Assembly (NCBI GenBank): GCA_951812925.1 | Contig: OX638368.1 | Coordinates: forward strand, 127,185,309 to 127,249,308 | Direction of reading: 5' to 3' | Source: Calliopum simillimum | Taxonomy: Eukaryota > Arthropoda > Insecta > Diptera > Lauxaniidae | Length of the DNA stretch: 64,000 bases | Part shown: one piece after another, positions 36,212 to 47,820 of the stretch | Position numbering within the stretch: position 1 is the stretch's first letter | Layout: each line of letters starts with the position of its first letter | Position numbers and translations under genes: made by a program | The notes under the pieces: generated by a model | The model's database searches: none | What the model was told of the DNA's origin: nothing | The model's input: the letters and a program-made list of their open reading frames with translations, nothing else

Positions 36212-37659
36212 GGAAGGATATACACTTAACGTTAATTTTAAAAGTCTTATTAGATCTCTTGAAAAAATAGAAAAATCTTGGTTTAAAGTTGCATTATGTT
36301 AAACTTCTTCACCCTAATTACTTATTTTAAAAATTTTAAAGAGCTTTTTAATGAAGTTTTTGGGAAAAGATCAAAAATAAAGTCTTCCTAAGTACAACAA
36401 GCACCGCAATTCATTTTGTTGAGAGTTTTCCTTACTGTAACATCATATGTATGTAGTAACAAAAATCCTTTACAACATGACAGTGCTACATAAAAACACA
36501 CAAAATGCGCCAAGCTGCAACATGAACCACCCATTAGGAACTTATGGATATAGCAACAATTGCAATGCGATTAAAAACAGTGAAATTCAAATACTAAGCA
36601 CTTCTGCATACACAACAAGATCCACTTTATTTAAAAGCAACCGAAATGTGCAACAACGCAAATGGCAAAGGAATTGCAACCACAAAACAAGAATTCAGTT
36701 AATTCATGAACTTGCAGTATGCGGCGGCAACATTGTTGTGCGCCAAAAATCGTACGCAATGCTTTTTGGAGTGCGTTTGTATGTTCTCCTCAGTAGTAGT
36801 GTTGGTTGGAATGAACTGTTGCAGCTTTTGTATGGAATTTGTGTTTCTATGTATGTGGTCATTGGTGCATATACAAGTGTATAGAGGGTGCAATGTGTAG
36901 GTATTTTTGAAACAACATGCGTTTGTTGCAGCTGCTTCGCCAAATTTTCAGTACGAAAACGTGCCACATCGTATAAGGAGCTATGTGACGTGACAGAAGA
37001 TTCACAGCACGTGGACGAAAAGCTGTAGAGAAAAATTAAATGCAAAAAAATTTAGAAACAATTTGGAAGAAACTGCAGCTGGCACCCAATAAACGCATTC
37101 AGTGGTGTTTGTGAACGTACAAAAGCGCTAGCAATATTACGGGAAAAAACATTGCGCAAAAATAACAGCGCAGCAACTTGTTTTATGCTTCATAGTCATG
37201 ACTGTGTGTGTGGTGGGGCAAAACAAAAAAAAAAACCCATAGTTCGTGCTGAAGAAATTCATGGGTAGGAGAAATTTGTATCGATATCGCTGTACAACAA
37301 TATTACTTTTTATCCAAAAAAACAAAGTTCTGACAATGGATTTTGGCAAAGGGGACCAAAATAAAATACACGTGTTTGGGCGTTTTGAAAGTTTTCATCA
37401 AAATTTTTTTAGGGGGGATCAAAGTTTGCCCTTTTTAACGCATTCTTATGTTAAGTCGACATATAAAACTATACGATCCTTACTTTTGAGATGTATAATG
37501 TGTTAGGGAAAATTTTGTAAGATATTTCGCGAAAATTTTAACCATCTACATATCCCTTGCATGGAGAATTTTATCGCAAAAGTCATAAAATCGTCAAAAT
37601 CGTCAATGAAGACTCTCACATTCCATTTCTATTACACATTTTCACGCATTATTCTTAAG
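36212..37659. other. Intergenic DNA, host-like
   Basis: Open frames at 36447-36884 and on the opposite strand overlap each other and show no family features. Nothing recognised. Confidence 0.5.
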
Positions 37660-37920
37660 CTTTAATATTTTTTTGACCTCGACTGACCATAGTCAGATTA
37701 TTTGAAAATATTTTTTCAGAACACTTCAACCCATTACAACCCAGTTTTTGGAAAAAGGGGTCAAACAGACCCACAAAAACAGTATATAATGGGTTAATAT
37801 GTTGCGTAGAAATATTCCTTGTATGATTTTCTTATGAGCTTGGGACAAAAAGTGTTATCCAAAATGTAGTTTTACAGTGGGGTTAAATATTCTTAAATAT
37901 ATTTCTTGTGCGTATTTTAT
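37660..37920 (+). repeat. Partial copy of the 1877-2617 element core
   Basis: 37740-37803 shares CCAGTTTTTGGAAAAAGGGG-like text and GGGTTAATATGTT with 2345-2412 in the same orientation. Confidence 0.6.
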
Positions 37921-38191
37921 TTAAAAAACAATATAGAGTGGGTGGAACTCAGTAGAACACCGGAAAATCTAAGGTTTCCGGGACTATTTTCAACAACTTT
38001 TTGCAGTTCCATTTTTCGAAATTCGCGAAACGAACGGAGATATAGCCAACCCAAGATCTGGATATAGCTTTATGAAAACCGGTATGAGTTCGGAACCCCT
38101 TAATGAATTTTTTTTAATACTGGTCTCATATGAAAGGCATTTTAGTTGGCAAAAATAAAATTTTAAATTGGAGTACAAAAGTTTCAAATCC

Positions 38192-38500
38192 AAGTCATGA
38201 TTTTCGAGATATGGCGAATTTTCGGTGTTAATGTAATGTTTTGCTAATTTTCATGAAAATTTATTTTTGCTAATGAAGGAAATCTGATATAAATTGCAAA
38301 TCAAATGAAAGAAAATGGATGAGGCTTCCATAATTTGTTACTAAAACTATGGCATAGTAAGATTTTTTTAGAAAAATACGTGTAGTGCTTTAAAAAAAAC
38401 TATGGCATAGTAAGATTTTTTTAGAAAAATACGTGTAGTGCTTTAAAAAAAAACTATTAAAAACTATCGAAAATTCGCCATATCTCAAAAATCATGACTC
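38192..38500. mobile_element. Inverted-repeat element with a 54 bp internal duplication
   Basis: Arms near 38192-38225 and 38465-38500 share GATATGGCGAATTTTCG as inverted copies. Inside, a 54 bp unit beginning CTATGGCATAGTAAG is duplicated in tandem (about 38346-38454) almost perfectly. Confidence 0.7.
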
Positions 38501-38579
38501 GGACTTTAAATTTGTGCATCTTTTCAACCTTTTTAAAATACATCCTTTTTTCAGTAAATGTTATTTGACTCACTACCCT

Positions 38580-40140
38580 TCATATATATACCGAAATTCA
38601 TCCCTGTAGCTCAAGTAGTTTCGGAGATATGATAAGTTTTATATTTGTAGGGCGTGGCACCGCCCACTTTTTCAATGGATATTATTTCTCTCTGTGCCTG
38701 TTACAAATATACCGAATCTTGTTTATCTGTGTCTAATAGTTTCGGAGATATGACGAATATGACGAATTTGTTTTTGGGGCGTGGCACCGCCCATTTTCAC
38801 TTTAAGTTCATTTCATCTTAATTGATTTGATTGAATACATATAAATTTATTCATATATCACTCCTGCGTTTAATGCGACTAACATTATTGAACGGAAAAA
38901 TCGATTGTATGATTGTTTTTTTGTTTCTTTGTACTTATTTTTTCTCGAAAACGGCTGCAGCGATTTTAATGAAACTTGGAAAAGTGTTACATATTAGCAT
39001 GCAATGAAGAATAAGCTAGGCTTGAACTTTGTCAATGTCCACCAGAGGGCGTGGCACTGCCCTAAATTTTAAATTTGATTTAGTCATAACTCGCAAACAA
39101 GGTATTTGGATGAAATTTGGTGAGCGAGTACGACTTGATCATACCTTGTGACAGACAAAAAGTGGGCGGGATCGAAGAAGTTCCACGCCCACTTTTTAGG
39201 CGTTAAAAATTTTGATTCAATATTACTCGAAAACGACTCCAACAATTTTAATAAAAATTTAGGAGATGTTACCTCTGCAGAGAGATGGAGAGATTTCATA
39301 TTGGCCCTATGCTCCTCCTAGGAGTTAAAGGAGAATACATACATACATACATACCTCTGCAAACAGGAATCAATATGTGATACACCGTTTTATTGGAAAA
39401 ACTTGTTGAAGGGCGTGGCACCGCCCACAAAAATATAAAATGGTAGAACAAGAAAACTAATAACGCAAACTTTCTGAAATTAACTGTGAGGTACCTAATT
39501 GCTATGGGGCATCTCTGATCTGAAAGTGCTTGAAATATCACCGTTGCGCGTGGAACCTCCCATACAAGCAAAATACGTTAAATGCTATTTCTCACAAATC
39601 TTACAAAACATTTTAATGAAATTTAGTATGAAGGTACTGCTTATCAATGCCTTGCAATAACCTAAAAGTGGGCGGTATCGAAAAAGTGCCACGCCCTTTT
39701 TTTAACCATTGAAAATTTTGATTCAATATTACTCGAAAACGACTCCAACAATTTTAATGAAAATTTAAGAGATTTTGCCCCTGAAAACCAGTATCAATAT
39801 GTTATATGCCGTTTTATTTGGAAAACTCGTTGGAGGGCGTGGCACCGCCCACAAAAATATAATACGCTATAAAAAGAAAACAACTAAAACAATCTTTCTG
39901 AATTTAACTCTAGGGAATCTCCTTTTTATTAAGCACCTATGACCTGAAAGTGGGCAAAATATCGCCGATACGCGTGGAACCTCCCATACAAGTAAAACAA
40001 ATTAAATGCCATTTCTTGCAAATGGTACAACATATTTAGATGAAATTTGGTACACAAATCTGGATCATGAGTATCTAAAGCATAACGAAAAGTGGGCTTT
40101 GTTCAATAATTGCCACGCCCACTTTTTTTACCAAAACATA
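38580..40140. repeat. GGCGTGGCACCGCCCA tandem repeat region
   Basis: Boxes of GGCGTGGCACCGCCCA or the complementary CCACGCCC type recur near 38650, 38780, 39050, 39175, 39413, 39665, 39835 and 40110. From about 39100 the unit is close to 424 bp: the phrase gattcaatattactcgaaaa lies at 39214 and 39720, once 82 bp of inserted LINE tail plus duplication are discounted. Non-coding. Confidence 0.8.
39280..39351 (+). mobile_element. 72 bp insertion of the RTE/CR1-related LINE tail
   Basis: The segment from GATGGAGAGATTTC to the CATA tail matches the last 70 bp of the element at 12206-13055. It is flanked by a 10 bp duplication TACCTCTGCA (39270-39279 and 39352-39361). It interrupts the first unit of the 424 bp tandem repeat, and the second unit lacks it. 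Confidence 0.92.
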
Positions 40141-42039
40141 AATTTTTGTTAATAACTAAGGCACAAAAAAATTGGAGTGAACTTTTTATTTCTTATATCT
40201 AGTCTTATGTACTTTTTGACGCTGAATCGATCTTTATCAGCAGAACCGTCATTATCGATTAATTTATCATTTTGAAAGCATGAACATTGGAGGCGAAAAA
40301 GTACGAATTTCATAACAAAAAATAGCTATGAATAAAAACATCGACTAAAATAATAAGATCAGATTGTTGACCGAGTAGGGATCGGTCTCCATGTGCTGAG
40401 AAATAAAGTAGCACGTACTATTTTTTTTTTCCGTGTATTTTCTTACATTTTGCAGTATAAACTGCAGCGATATTTAACCCCTTCACTAGGAAATTTTCTT
40501 ATGTGAACGTGCCAAACAATATTGCGTTTTAGTTTGTTGCTCAAATGCGAGCATCCAAAACAAAGAGAAATGAAACGAAAGAAACGATGAACTAAAAATG
40601 ATCATGACAGTGAGGCAACGCAGTGGCATTGAATGCAAAACATGAAAAGGATGTTGCATAAAGTCAAGAAATAAAGTCAATTTAATTAAGCGAGAGATTT
40701 AGCTAGAACATCTGACGCTTTTCCCAGATTTTAAAATTTTTTTTTTGAGCTTGACAATAATACTCACTTGGTTGTACAATGTACATCAGGGTTACTAAAA
40801 CTAAAAAAAAATAGAAAAAAATCGATTATTTAGAAGCGTTAAGTGTTTGATCATGAAATTATACTCACCTTTGGACCAAAACAAAAAAATATCTTCAAAA
40901 AACCAATTCTTTTGAATCAGAATGGTATAAAATTGCGGTTTTAGTTTATTCAACTTATGGAGCTAAGACTTTTTATCTTAAAGATTCTAATTTATTTATG
41001 AAAATATCAATGGTATTCCAAACTCATGTGTTTTTTAATTTATAAATGGCTATCATACATAATTTGCAATGTTTGAGTTTATGATATTAATTCCAATTTT
41101 TGGTTTTATTCATGCATATGTCATTCTTATCTTCGAAACTGCGCAACAAATGGAATATATGGCAAAATTTTAATTAAAATCAAAATAATTCATCACAACA
41201 ATACAATGAAAATAAGCAATAAAGCCGCATACAAATGTAACAAACGTTCACAATGAAACTCGCATGCATTTCTACATACATACAACACATATATAAGTAT
41301 ATATTCGATATATACAAAAGCAAATATAAGCACTTTCATAAAGTCAAACACTATAAGTACGAAAATAAATTTAAATCCATAACAACACATTGTTGACCAA
41401 AATGAGTGACGATAAGCAAATACAAAAAAAAAATAATGGATAAATAAAAAGAACACAATGCAGTCATAAGGATAAGCAGGATTATGAATAAAATCAGAAA
41501 TAACTATAATTACGTAATGGAAAAAACAACACTTGAGGAAAATGAACAAAAAGTGGGAACAAAAAGAAAAAAACGCAGAAAAGTATGCTACAGAAATAAA
41601 CAGAAATCAGAAATTCACTAGCAAAGATGCTCGCATTATTGTATAAGGTGTTTTGCAGAAAAACAGAAGAGCTGTAAAATATAACAAAAAATAATAAATT
41701 TATGTTTTTCAATGATATTTTACAAGAGATATTGCTCTTCAAAAAGGATCGATTTGCATAACGAAATTCAGATTTGCATGAAATAAATCAATATTGCTCG
41801 GAGTTTCATTCCTCGGGCAATAAAAGTTTCGTTATAGTATTAGTTAGTACCATTTACATTTTAGTTCAATCCAGGCAGCATTTGATGGACCCGAAACCGT
41901 TTTGAAAATTAAAAAAAAAATCTTACTCGGATAAAAATAAGTGCCATAATATTTACTCCACTCGAGTTGTAAAAAATTTAAAGTAGGGGAAGAGCATGGT
42001 TTGGGTATGGGCACCCCCCGTAACTTCCCAACAGAAAAT
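40141..42039. other. A-rich intergenic DNA
   Basis: Strand-biased A-rich sequence with overlapping non-coding open frames. Nothing recognised. Confidence 0.5.
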
Positions 42040-42790
42040 TTCGATGCGCATCCCCAAGATGCAATAGCGATGCGCGTTCTTCTCGTATCTAAAGAGCTGA
42101 TTTGTATGCGCATATTTTCTGCGCTATAGGTAGTGAGAGCGAAGCGCATCCAAAGAGCATTTCTGAATGCGAGAGCGATGCGCATCCAAAGAGCATTTCT
42201 GGTAGCGAGAACGATGCGCTTTCGGTCACGTATTAACGTACAAAACAAAATAAATCAATAAGTCGTCTTCGTAAGAGCGCGATGATAGAGCAGTGGTCTA
42301 GCGACTGGCACTGCGATTAAGAGTTGTAGCAACCATGAGGTCCTCGGTTCAACTCCGGCCCAGACCTAAGACAAAAGTTTTCAACTTGCAATTTTTCAAT
42401 TAGAATTAATGTAGTAAAATAAAAATAATTATAATTACATCAAAAAAAAAAAAAATAATAGTCTGATGTGTCTTTGTGACGATAGACGTAAAATTTCAAT
42501 TAAAAATTAATTTTTTAAATATTTTTATTGTCATCCAAAAAGCATCCAAACAGCATTTCTGAATGCGAGAGCGATGCGCTTCCAAAGAGCATTTCTGGTA
42601 GCGAGAGCGATGCGCATCCAAACGGCATTTCTGGATGCGAGAGCGATGCGCATCCAAAGAGCATTTCTGGTAGCGAGAGCAAAGCGCTTCGTTCCAATGA
42701 CATGCCAATGTTAATTTCAGCGCTTTTGGCAACGAGAGAGATGCGCTTCACTGCTGCTTTAGAGCGCTTCAGAAGCGCTATTGGTGCGCT
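42040..42790. repeat. 36 bp minisatellite built on GATGCGCATC
   Basis: Two clusters (about 42128-42225 and 42540-42700) of a 36 bp unit containing GAGAGCGATGCGCATCC and GAGCATTTCTG. Scattered single motifs continue to each side. The core GATGCGCATC is a perfect palindrome. Because 36 is a multiple of 3 and the unit lacks stops in several frames, open frames appear on both strands (42528-42836 plus, 42496-42732 and 42515-42751 minus). I do not call these genes. The GC content is well above the neighbourhood. Confidence 0.85.
42284..42365 (+). repeat. tRNA-derived SINE-like head
   Basis: GCAGTGGTCTAGCGACTGG (A-box-like) and CGGTTCAACTCCGG (B box with a 3 bp stem) lie 45-50 bp apart, followed by an A/T-rich tail to about 42460. 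Similar to the plus-strand head at 31845. It lies between the two minisatellite clusters. Confidence 0.5.
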
Positions 42791-43289
42791 CCATTCCCCA
42801 TTGGGTTATGACAGAAAACCATTGCGGCTGTTCTGACGAATGTTAAGCGCTTGTTATGACAGCACAAAGTTTTTGTGCATTTACGGGAGCAAAGAGATGC
42901 ATTTGCTTTGTGCTGAGGAGAAATTTTTGAATAAGTGAAAGTCAACACAAAAGTCTTTTTCAATCATTTTCCAAGTGCGATAAATCGAAGTGAATCAATC
43001 GAAAAGCTAAGTGCTATCTATATTTATGTAGAAAATTTATTATATTTTGTGATTCAAAACCGAATTCAACCAAAATGTTCACACAACAGAATTTGCTTAT
43101 TGCTTTTCAATGTGGCTGTAAAAGTCGGTTGTGGGCACCCAATAGGATTGGTTGTGGGCATCCCTCTGTTTTTATTTAATGCGTGTGATTGACCGAAATA
43201 TCGACGTGGATGCCAACGTTACTAATTTAAATGGTGTTCTTGTGCCTTTTTACGCTTTTTTAGTGGAAAGGAAAGAACCAATAGGCCCT

Positions 43290-43621
43290 TTAAAGATATC
43301 GCAGAAAAAAGTGGATTTCATCAAGTGTAGGTGATAAGGTGGCATACCACTTTGTAAAAAATCTCGGTATTGATTTTCCAGACAAGTGGACCGAGGAGCA
43401 GATGGCGAAAATGGATTGGTACAAAAAAAAAGCATGCTTGGCAAAAGAGCGATGTCAACAAGTGCTAGAAATTACGTCACTTAGCCGGCTTACTCTGCAA
43501 AACAATTGATCTGACAATGACGCCGAAGAAGATCAAGTCTGGTTTCAGAGCAACAGACATGACGCTGATTTTGTTGAAGCCGTTGAGCAGAATTTGTGTG
43601 AGTCAATGTTTCCAAAATAAA
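43290..43621 (+). pseudogene. Coding-like relic, possibly a pogo/Tigger-type DNA-binding region
   Basis: The frame reads ...VGDKVAYHFVKNLG followed by IDFPDKWTEEQMAKMDWYKKK, then ...LEITSLSRLTLQNN and TGA near 43509. It continues acidic (DNDAEEDQVWFQSN...AVEQNLCESMFPK) to TAA at 43619-43621. The 'FP-x-W-x-E-x-QMA-x-x-DW' and 'TSLSR' phrases resemble CENP-B/Tigger helix-turn-helix regions, but the similarity is from memory and weak. A run of 9 A interrupts it. It could instead be a decayed host exon. Confidence 0.3.
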
Positions 43622-44467
43622 TTAATTTTGCTTCTTCTCCATTTGATTGCGTTTTACTTCATATTTTCCCATTTTTAATTTTTCCAACTGATGAAATCAA
43701 TTTACTTCCTTCACCATTAGTCAGCTAAGATCTCTAGCTTTCCATTGATATTTATATATTTGCATAATATACGTTTTGTCAAAAGTTATGAGTCGAAAAC
43801 CAAAAGGTACCCACACCCGGCACTATAACGGACACTCGTAAATTGCAGATTCGGATTTTTAGTAAACATTTTTTTCAATTTTTAGAAGTATTGTTCAGTT
43901 TCAAAATGGTTTTGGGTTCATCAAATGTTATCTCAAATAAACCAAAATTTAGATGGTGTCATAACGAAATGGGCTCTGTGTGGTCCTTGAAATACATATT
44001 ATTCTATAGATAATGCTTAGATGAATACATTGAGAGCCTTCTTCTTATTTTTAGTCGCAGAAAGAAGAAGAATTTCAGATGGGTATCCTTTTTTCTCTAC
44101 ATATATGTTAAATTATTATGGCCACTTTTTAATTTTTATAAATAAACTATAACTAATTCTTTCTATATTTTTGCAGCTTAATTCGAGATTCAAGTGAGGA
44201 TTTTGTTTAAAAAACCTCATGACGCAATACTTTATTCCAAAATGGTCATCTCTGAGTCTTCAAACAATTCTAAACGATGCTAGTCACAGTTCATTTAAGT
44301 ATCTAAGTACTATGTTAAGCTAAGCGATGCCTTTTTGAGACACCAATTAAACTGCCATGCAAAATTATACTTCAAAAACGTTTTCCCGACAGAGTTATTG
44401 AGAAAAATGGATTGTTGTTTCGTTTTTCATAAGCCCATCAATACAAATCATTTCATTTTGTTATTAA
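43622..44467. other. Intergenic DNA, nothing recognised
   Basis: No coding, RNA or repeat signal identified. Confidence 0.5.
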
Positions 44468-45389
44468 CCCAGTTGGGCCAGTCTACAAGAAATCATCAAT
44501 GACGGGTGCACGACCATATGAAATCATTGATGACGAATGCGTATTTTTGTATGGCAGTCGTTAACGAAATTTCCATACAAGTGTCCCATTTTTCATCAAC
44601 GACTAAAAGAGCGACAGTTTCCCTTACGATGTCGTTGATGACATAAAGAATGACAGTTTCTTTTACGATGCCATTGATGACATCCAGGGCGACAATTTTT
44701 ACATATTTTCGTTGATGACATTAAGAGCGACAAATTTTACATACTTTCATCAACGAAAACATCAGTGACGTTGTCCAAATATTTTGATTAATGACAATTT
44801 TGTATAAAATTTTGGAAGTATTCATGTCATCGAATCAAATCCATTCGAAGATGCTGACTAAAATCCTAAAATCCTCATGGTGAATAAATAGTGTATTGAA
44901 ACGATGAAGGAGGGTTTACGATGTGAATTACCACTAACGAAGATTAATTGCTTTATTTCCCTAAGACCTCGATAAATAATTTTCGTCATTTTTATATACT
45001 ACCTCCAAAGTCCAAATGTATTTATGCGTTTATTCACGAAATTAGGATTTACCTTCAAACTGATTTGATTTGATGACAGCTTGATGCTTCCAAAATCCAA
45101 GTATTGAAAAAAGGCGCCGATAAATCGACAATTAAAACACCAACGGGAATAAGGGTTTTAGCAACATATAATTTTTAATAAAAATTAAAAAAATTTTTGC
45201 TTCTAATGATGAATTTTAAAATTTCTGTTTAAGAAATTAAAATCTCCTCACTCTGAAGTATTTTTGAACTCATTGCCGACATCTTACAAGACTTTGTCAT
45301 CTATCATGTCCCCAAAGTTCTGAATGTAGTCATTGTAGATGACATAGTCGTTAACGAAAATGTCTTCGACGACTATTGGCCCAACTGGG
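44468..45389. mobile_element. 0.92 kb inverted-repeat element with CGTTGATGAC array
   Basis: The ends are CCCAGTTGGGCCA (44468-44480) and TGGCCCAACTGGG (45377-45389). Between about 44490 and 44770, variants of TCGTTGATGACAT followed by AAGAGCGACA recur roughly every 35-50 bp in both orientations, and similar ones close to the right end (GTAGATGACATAGTCGTTAA). No transposase frame. Flanking target duplication not resolved. Confidence 0.75.
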
Positions 45390-46142
45390 AATTTTAAAAC
45401 TCGATATTTATACATATATACATATATTTCATTGCAATAGACATTAAAAAAAAAAAAAAAAAAAATTATTTATGTAAGTATTATATTTCAACAAAGGTTT
45501 GATTTTTTTCCCTTTTTCGTTTTATTTCTTTTAGGTCAGCGTCAAAAGGCCAACGCTGAATTAATCAATTGATTTAAGCGGATGTGGTTGCCAATGGTTA
45601 AAAATAGCAACAATAATAAAAGCAACAGTTTGGATTTCACTTTTTGCTAATTGATTTTTATTGTACATATATTGTTAAAATCAAAATTTGGTTTGTTTTG
45701 TTTTCATTTTTGTTATTGGGATATGAAATAAAATTCAATGTCATACAAAACTTTGGCATATTTACGAATGAAAATGGCTTTTGTTATAATTAAAAGTAAT
45801 TTTGTTTCGGAAAAAATTTAAACTTTCCCATTAGTTGTAGCTTTAACACCTTCGAAATGGTAAAATGTATTCAATAATAATGCTCTGAACATCTCACAAT
45901 AACAAGTTAGTGCATTAAACTCCCACGATCATATTTTTCACATTTAATTCCAATTAGTTATTAATTAATTATTGAGCTCGTCGATTTATTTCTGTTAACT
46001 TGTATACATGTGTATGAGAACTTTTACATACATAAATATTAGACTGATACAAACAAATTTAAATTCTGTAATTACGTTTTTATTATAAATCTCAAATGTG
46101 CAAAGTTGTGATATTGTTTTCGTTAAATAGAGGTTAAAAAAA
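45390..46142. other. AT-rich intergenic DNA
   Basis: Poly-A of about 20 at 45447. Nothing else recognised. Confidence 0.5.
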
Positions 46143-46330
46143 AAGGGATCGGTTTTCGATCATAACTTGAAAAATGGACAACTTACAAAAAAAGCAAACC
46201 GCTTTAACTGCCTGTAACTTCGAAACTATTGACTTCTTTTGATGATGCAATCAAGTGAATTTTCGTAGAGAATATCTTAACCAACATTATCTTCGTGGAA
46301 AGTTTTTTCTAATAATGAATTTAATTTAAT
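46143..46330 (+). repeat. Old repeat, inverted partner of 50755-50930
   Basis: GGTTTTCGATCAT, TTGAAAAATGGAC and TTCGAAACTATTGAC occur here and, reversed and diverged, at 50840-50925. The two lie either side of the block holding the 2 kb palindrome. Confidence 0.6.
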
Positions 46331-46362
46331 AGTAATTTTATAAGAAAATTTTCACGACATTG

Positions 46363-47204
46363 GGGGAACTGATGCTATTGTGGTATAGCTTTTCAATGTG
46401 GTATGGTCGCATATCTCCGATTTGGGGAAGAACCTGCGAACGTCACTGCTTTTATCCTATCAGAAAACATGAAAAACCAGGGATGTGTTGCTGTCATGCA
46501 CCAAACAAAATTTTTCCGATGTCAGTTGAACGAAACGTAAGTCGCGTGTGGTTGATTTTTTTTTCCGGATTTTTTTTTCAAAAAAATTTTGGAAAGAAAA
46601 AATTGCTTTTTGGTGGAGTTTTATTTATATTCAATAAAGGTAAGTGCTAAGTATTGCGAAATAAGTGTTTAACTGTGTAAATTCACAAAGTTTCCCATTT
46701 TATTTTTAGAATTTTGTAATTTCTAAAAATTGCCCAGTAAGGTATAGTCGGGATTCGCTAATGTGGTATATGAATATTTCTTGTTATTCTTAACATTATT
46801 TGATTGCTGTTAATTTTTTTTTTAAAAACTATGAGTTTGAGAACCAATGTAAATATTATTATGAACTTATTTCATATCTTTCAAACTTTATATTTGGTTG
46901 TATGGTTAAGTATTCCGTATTACCCTACTTATATGTACCACATGACCAGCCCACTTTACAAGTACTGATCAGTATATATACCACATTGTGCCACCATATA
47001 TACCACATTACCTGCCAACTTTTTGAAAACAGCTTCCTTGACTTTTTTCAGATGTTGCTCAATACCTTTTTTTTATGAAATTGCACACATTTGATTGAAA
47101 TATATTCTGTAGCCAATACTTCAATGATTAGCATAAAAAATTTGGAGGAAATTGTTCTAACGGTTCTCTTTCAAATTCCACCTAAACATTAGCATCAGTT
47201 CCCC
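46363..47204. mobile_element. 0.84 kb inverted-repeat element with AATGTGGTATA array
   Basis: The ends are GGGGAACTGATGCTA (46363-46377) and TAGCATCAGTTCCCC (47190-47204). AATGTGGTAT-type boxes lie at about 46376, 46395 and 46758 in plus orientation. Complementary ACCACAT boxes lie at about 46937, 46980 and 47000, so the array is roughly mirror-symmetric. Short open frames inside have no family features. Probably a non-autonomous DNA transposon. Confidence 0.72.
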
Positions 47205-47422
47205 TGTTCCAAGAAATTGGTTTTTATAGTTTTCAAGGAGTGGATTACTTATTTGTTCTGGAAATCCTTGTTTGTATGTTATTAAATGTAGATTAATTAA
47301 AAAAAAATAATCATGTCAAATATGTTTTTATTTTTAAGGTATGAAGCTGGTCTCAAAGTTAAGAAAAAAATTATTTATTTTTTATTGTTAATTGCTAATT
47401 TGTTAAGAAAATATTTTGGTTA
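47205..47422. other. Short AT-rich spacer
   Basis: Nothing recognised. Confidence 0.4.
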
Positions 47423-47820
47423 TTTCTTTTCTTTTCTTTTCTTTTCTTTTCTTTTCTTTTCTTTTCTTTTCTTTTCTTTTCTTTTCTTTTCTTTTCTTTT
47501 CTTTTCTTTTCTTTTCTTTTCTTTTCTTTTCTTTTCTTTTCTTTTCTTTTCTTTTCTTTTCTTTTCTTTTCTTTTCTTTTCTTTTCTTTTCTTTTCTTTT
47601 CTTTTCTTTTCTTTTCTTTTCTTTTCTTTTCTTTTCTTTTCTTTTCTTTTCTTTTCTTTTCTTTTCTTTTCTTTTCTTTTCTTTTCTTTTCTTTTCTTTT
47701 CTTTTCTTTTCTTTTCTTTTCTTTTCTTTTCTTTTCTTTTCTTTTCTTTTCTTTTCTTTTCTTTTCTTTTCTTTTCTTCTATTTTCTTTCCATTTATTTT
47801 CTTTTCATTTCTTTTCTTTT
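47423..47820. repeat. (TTTTC)n microsatellite, about 71 perfect units
   Basis: Perfect from 47423 to about 47778, then degenerate to about 47820. Reading frames through it encode only an FLFFS-type repeat and are artefacts of a 15 bp stop-free period. Confidence 0.97.

Noticed and set aside
36447..36884. 145-codon plus-strand frame with an overlapping 113-codon minus-strand frame
   Set aside because: No domain, no signal peptide and both strands open equally, as expected for a less AT-rich non-coding stretch.
42496..42836. Open frames of 78-102 codons on both strands with 12-residue repeats
   Set aside because: A 36 bp minisatellite lacking stops explains them.
46360..46650. 96-codon frame with cysteines and a possible splice donor at its end
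   Set aside because: It lies inside an inverted-repeat element, ends in homopolymer-driven Phe/Lys text and shows no family features.
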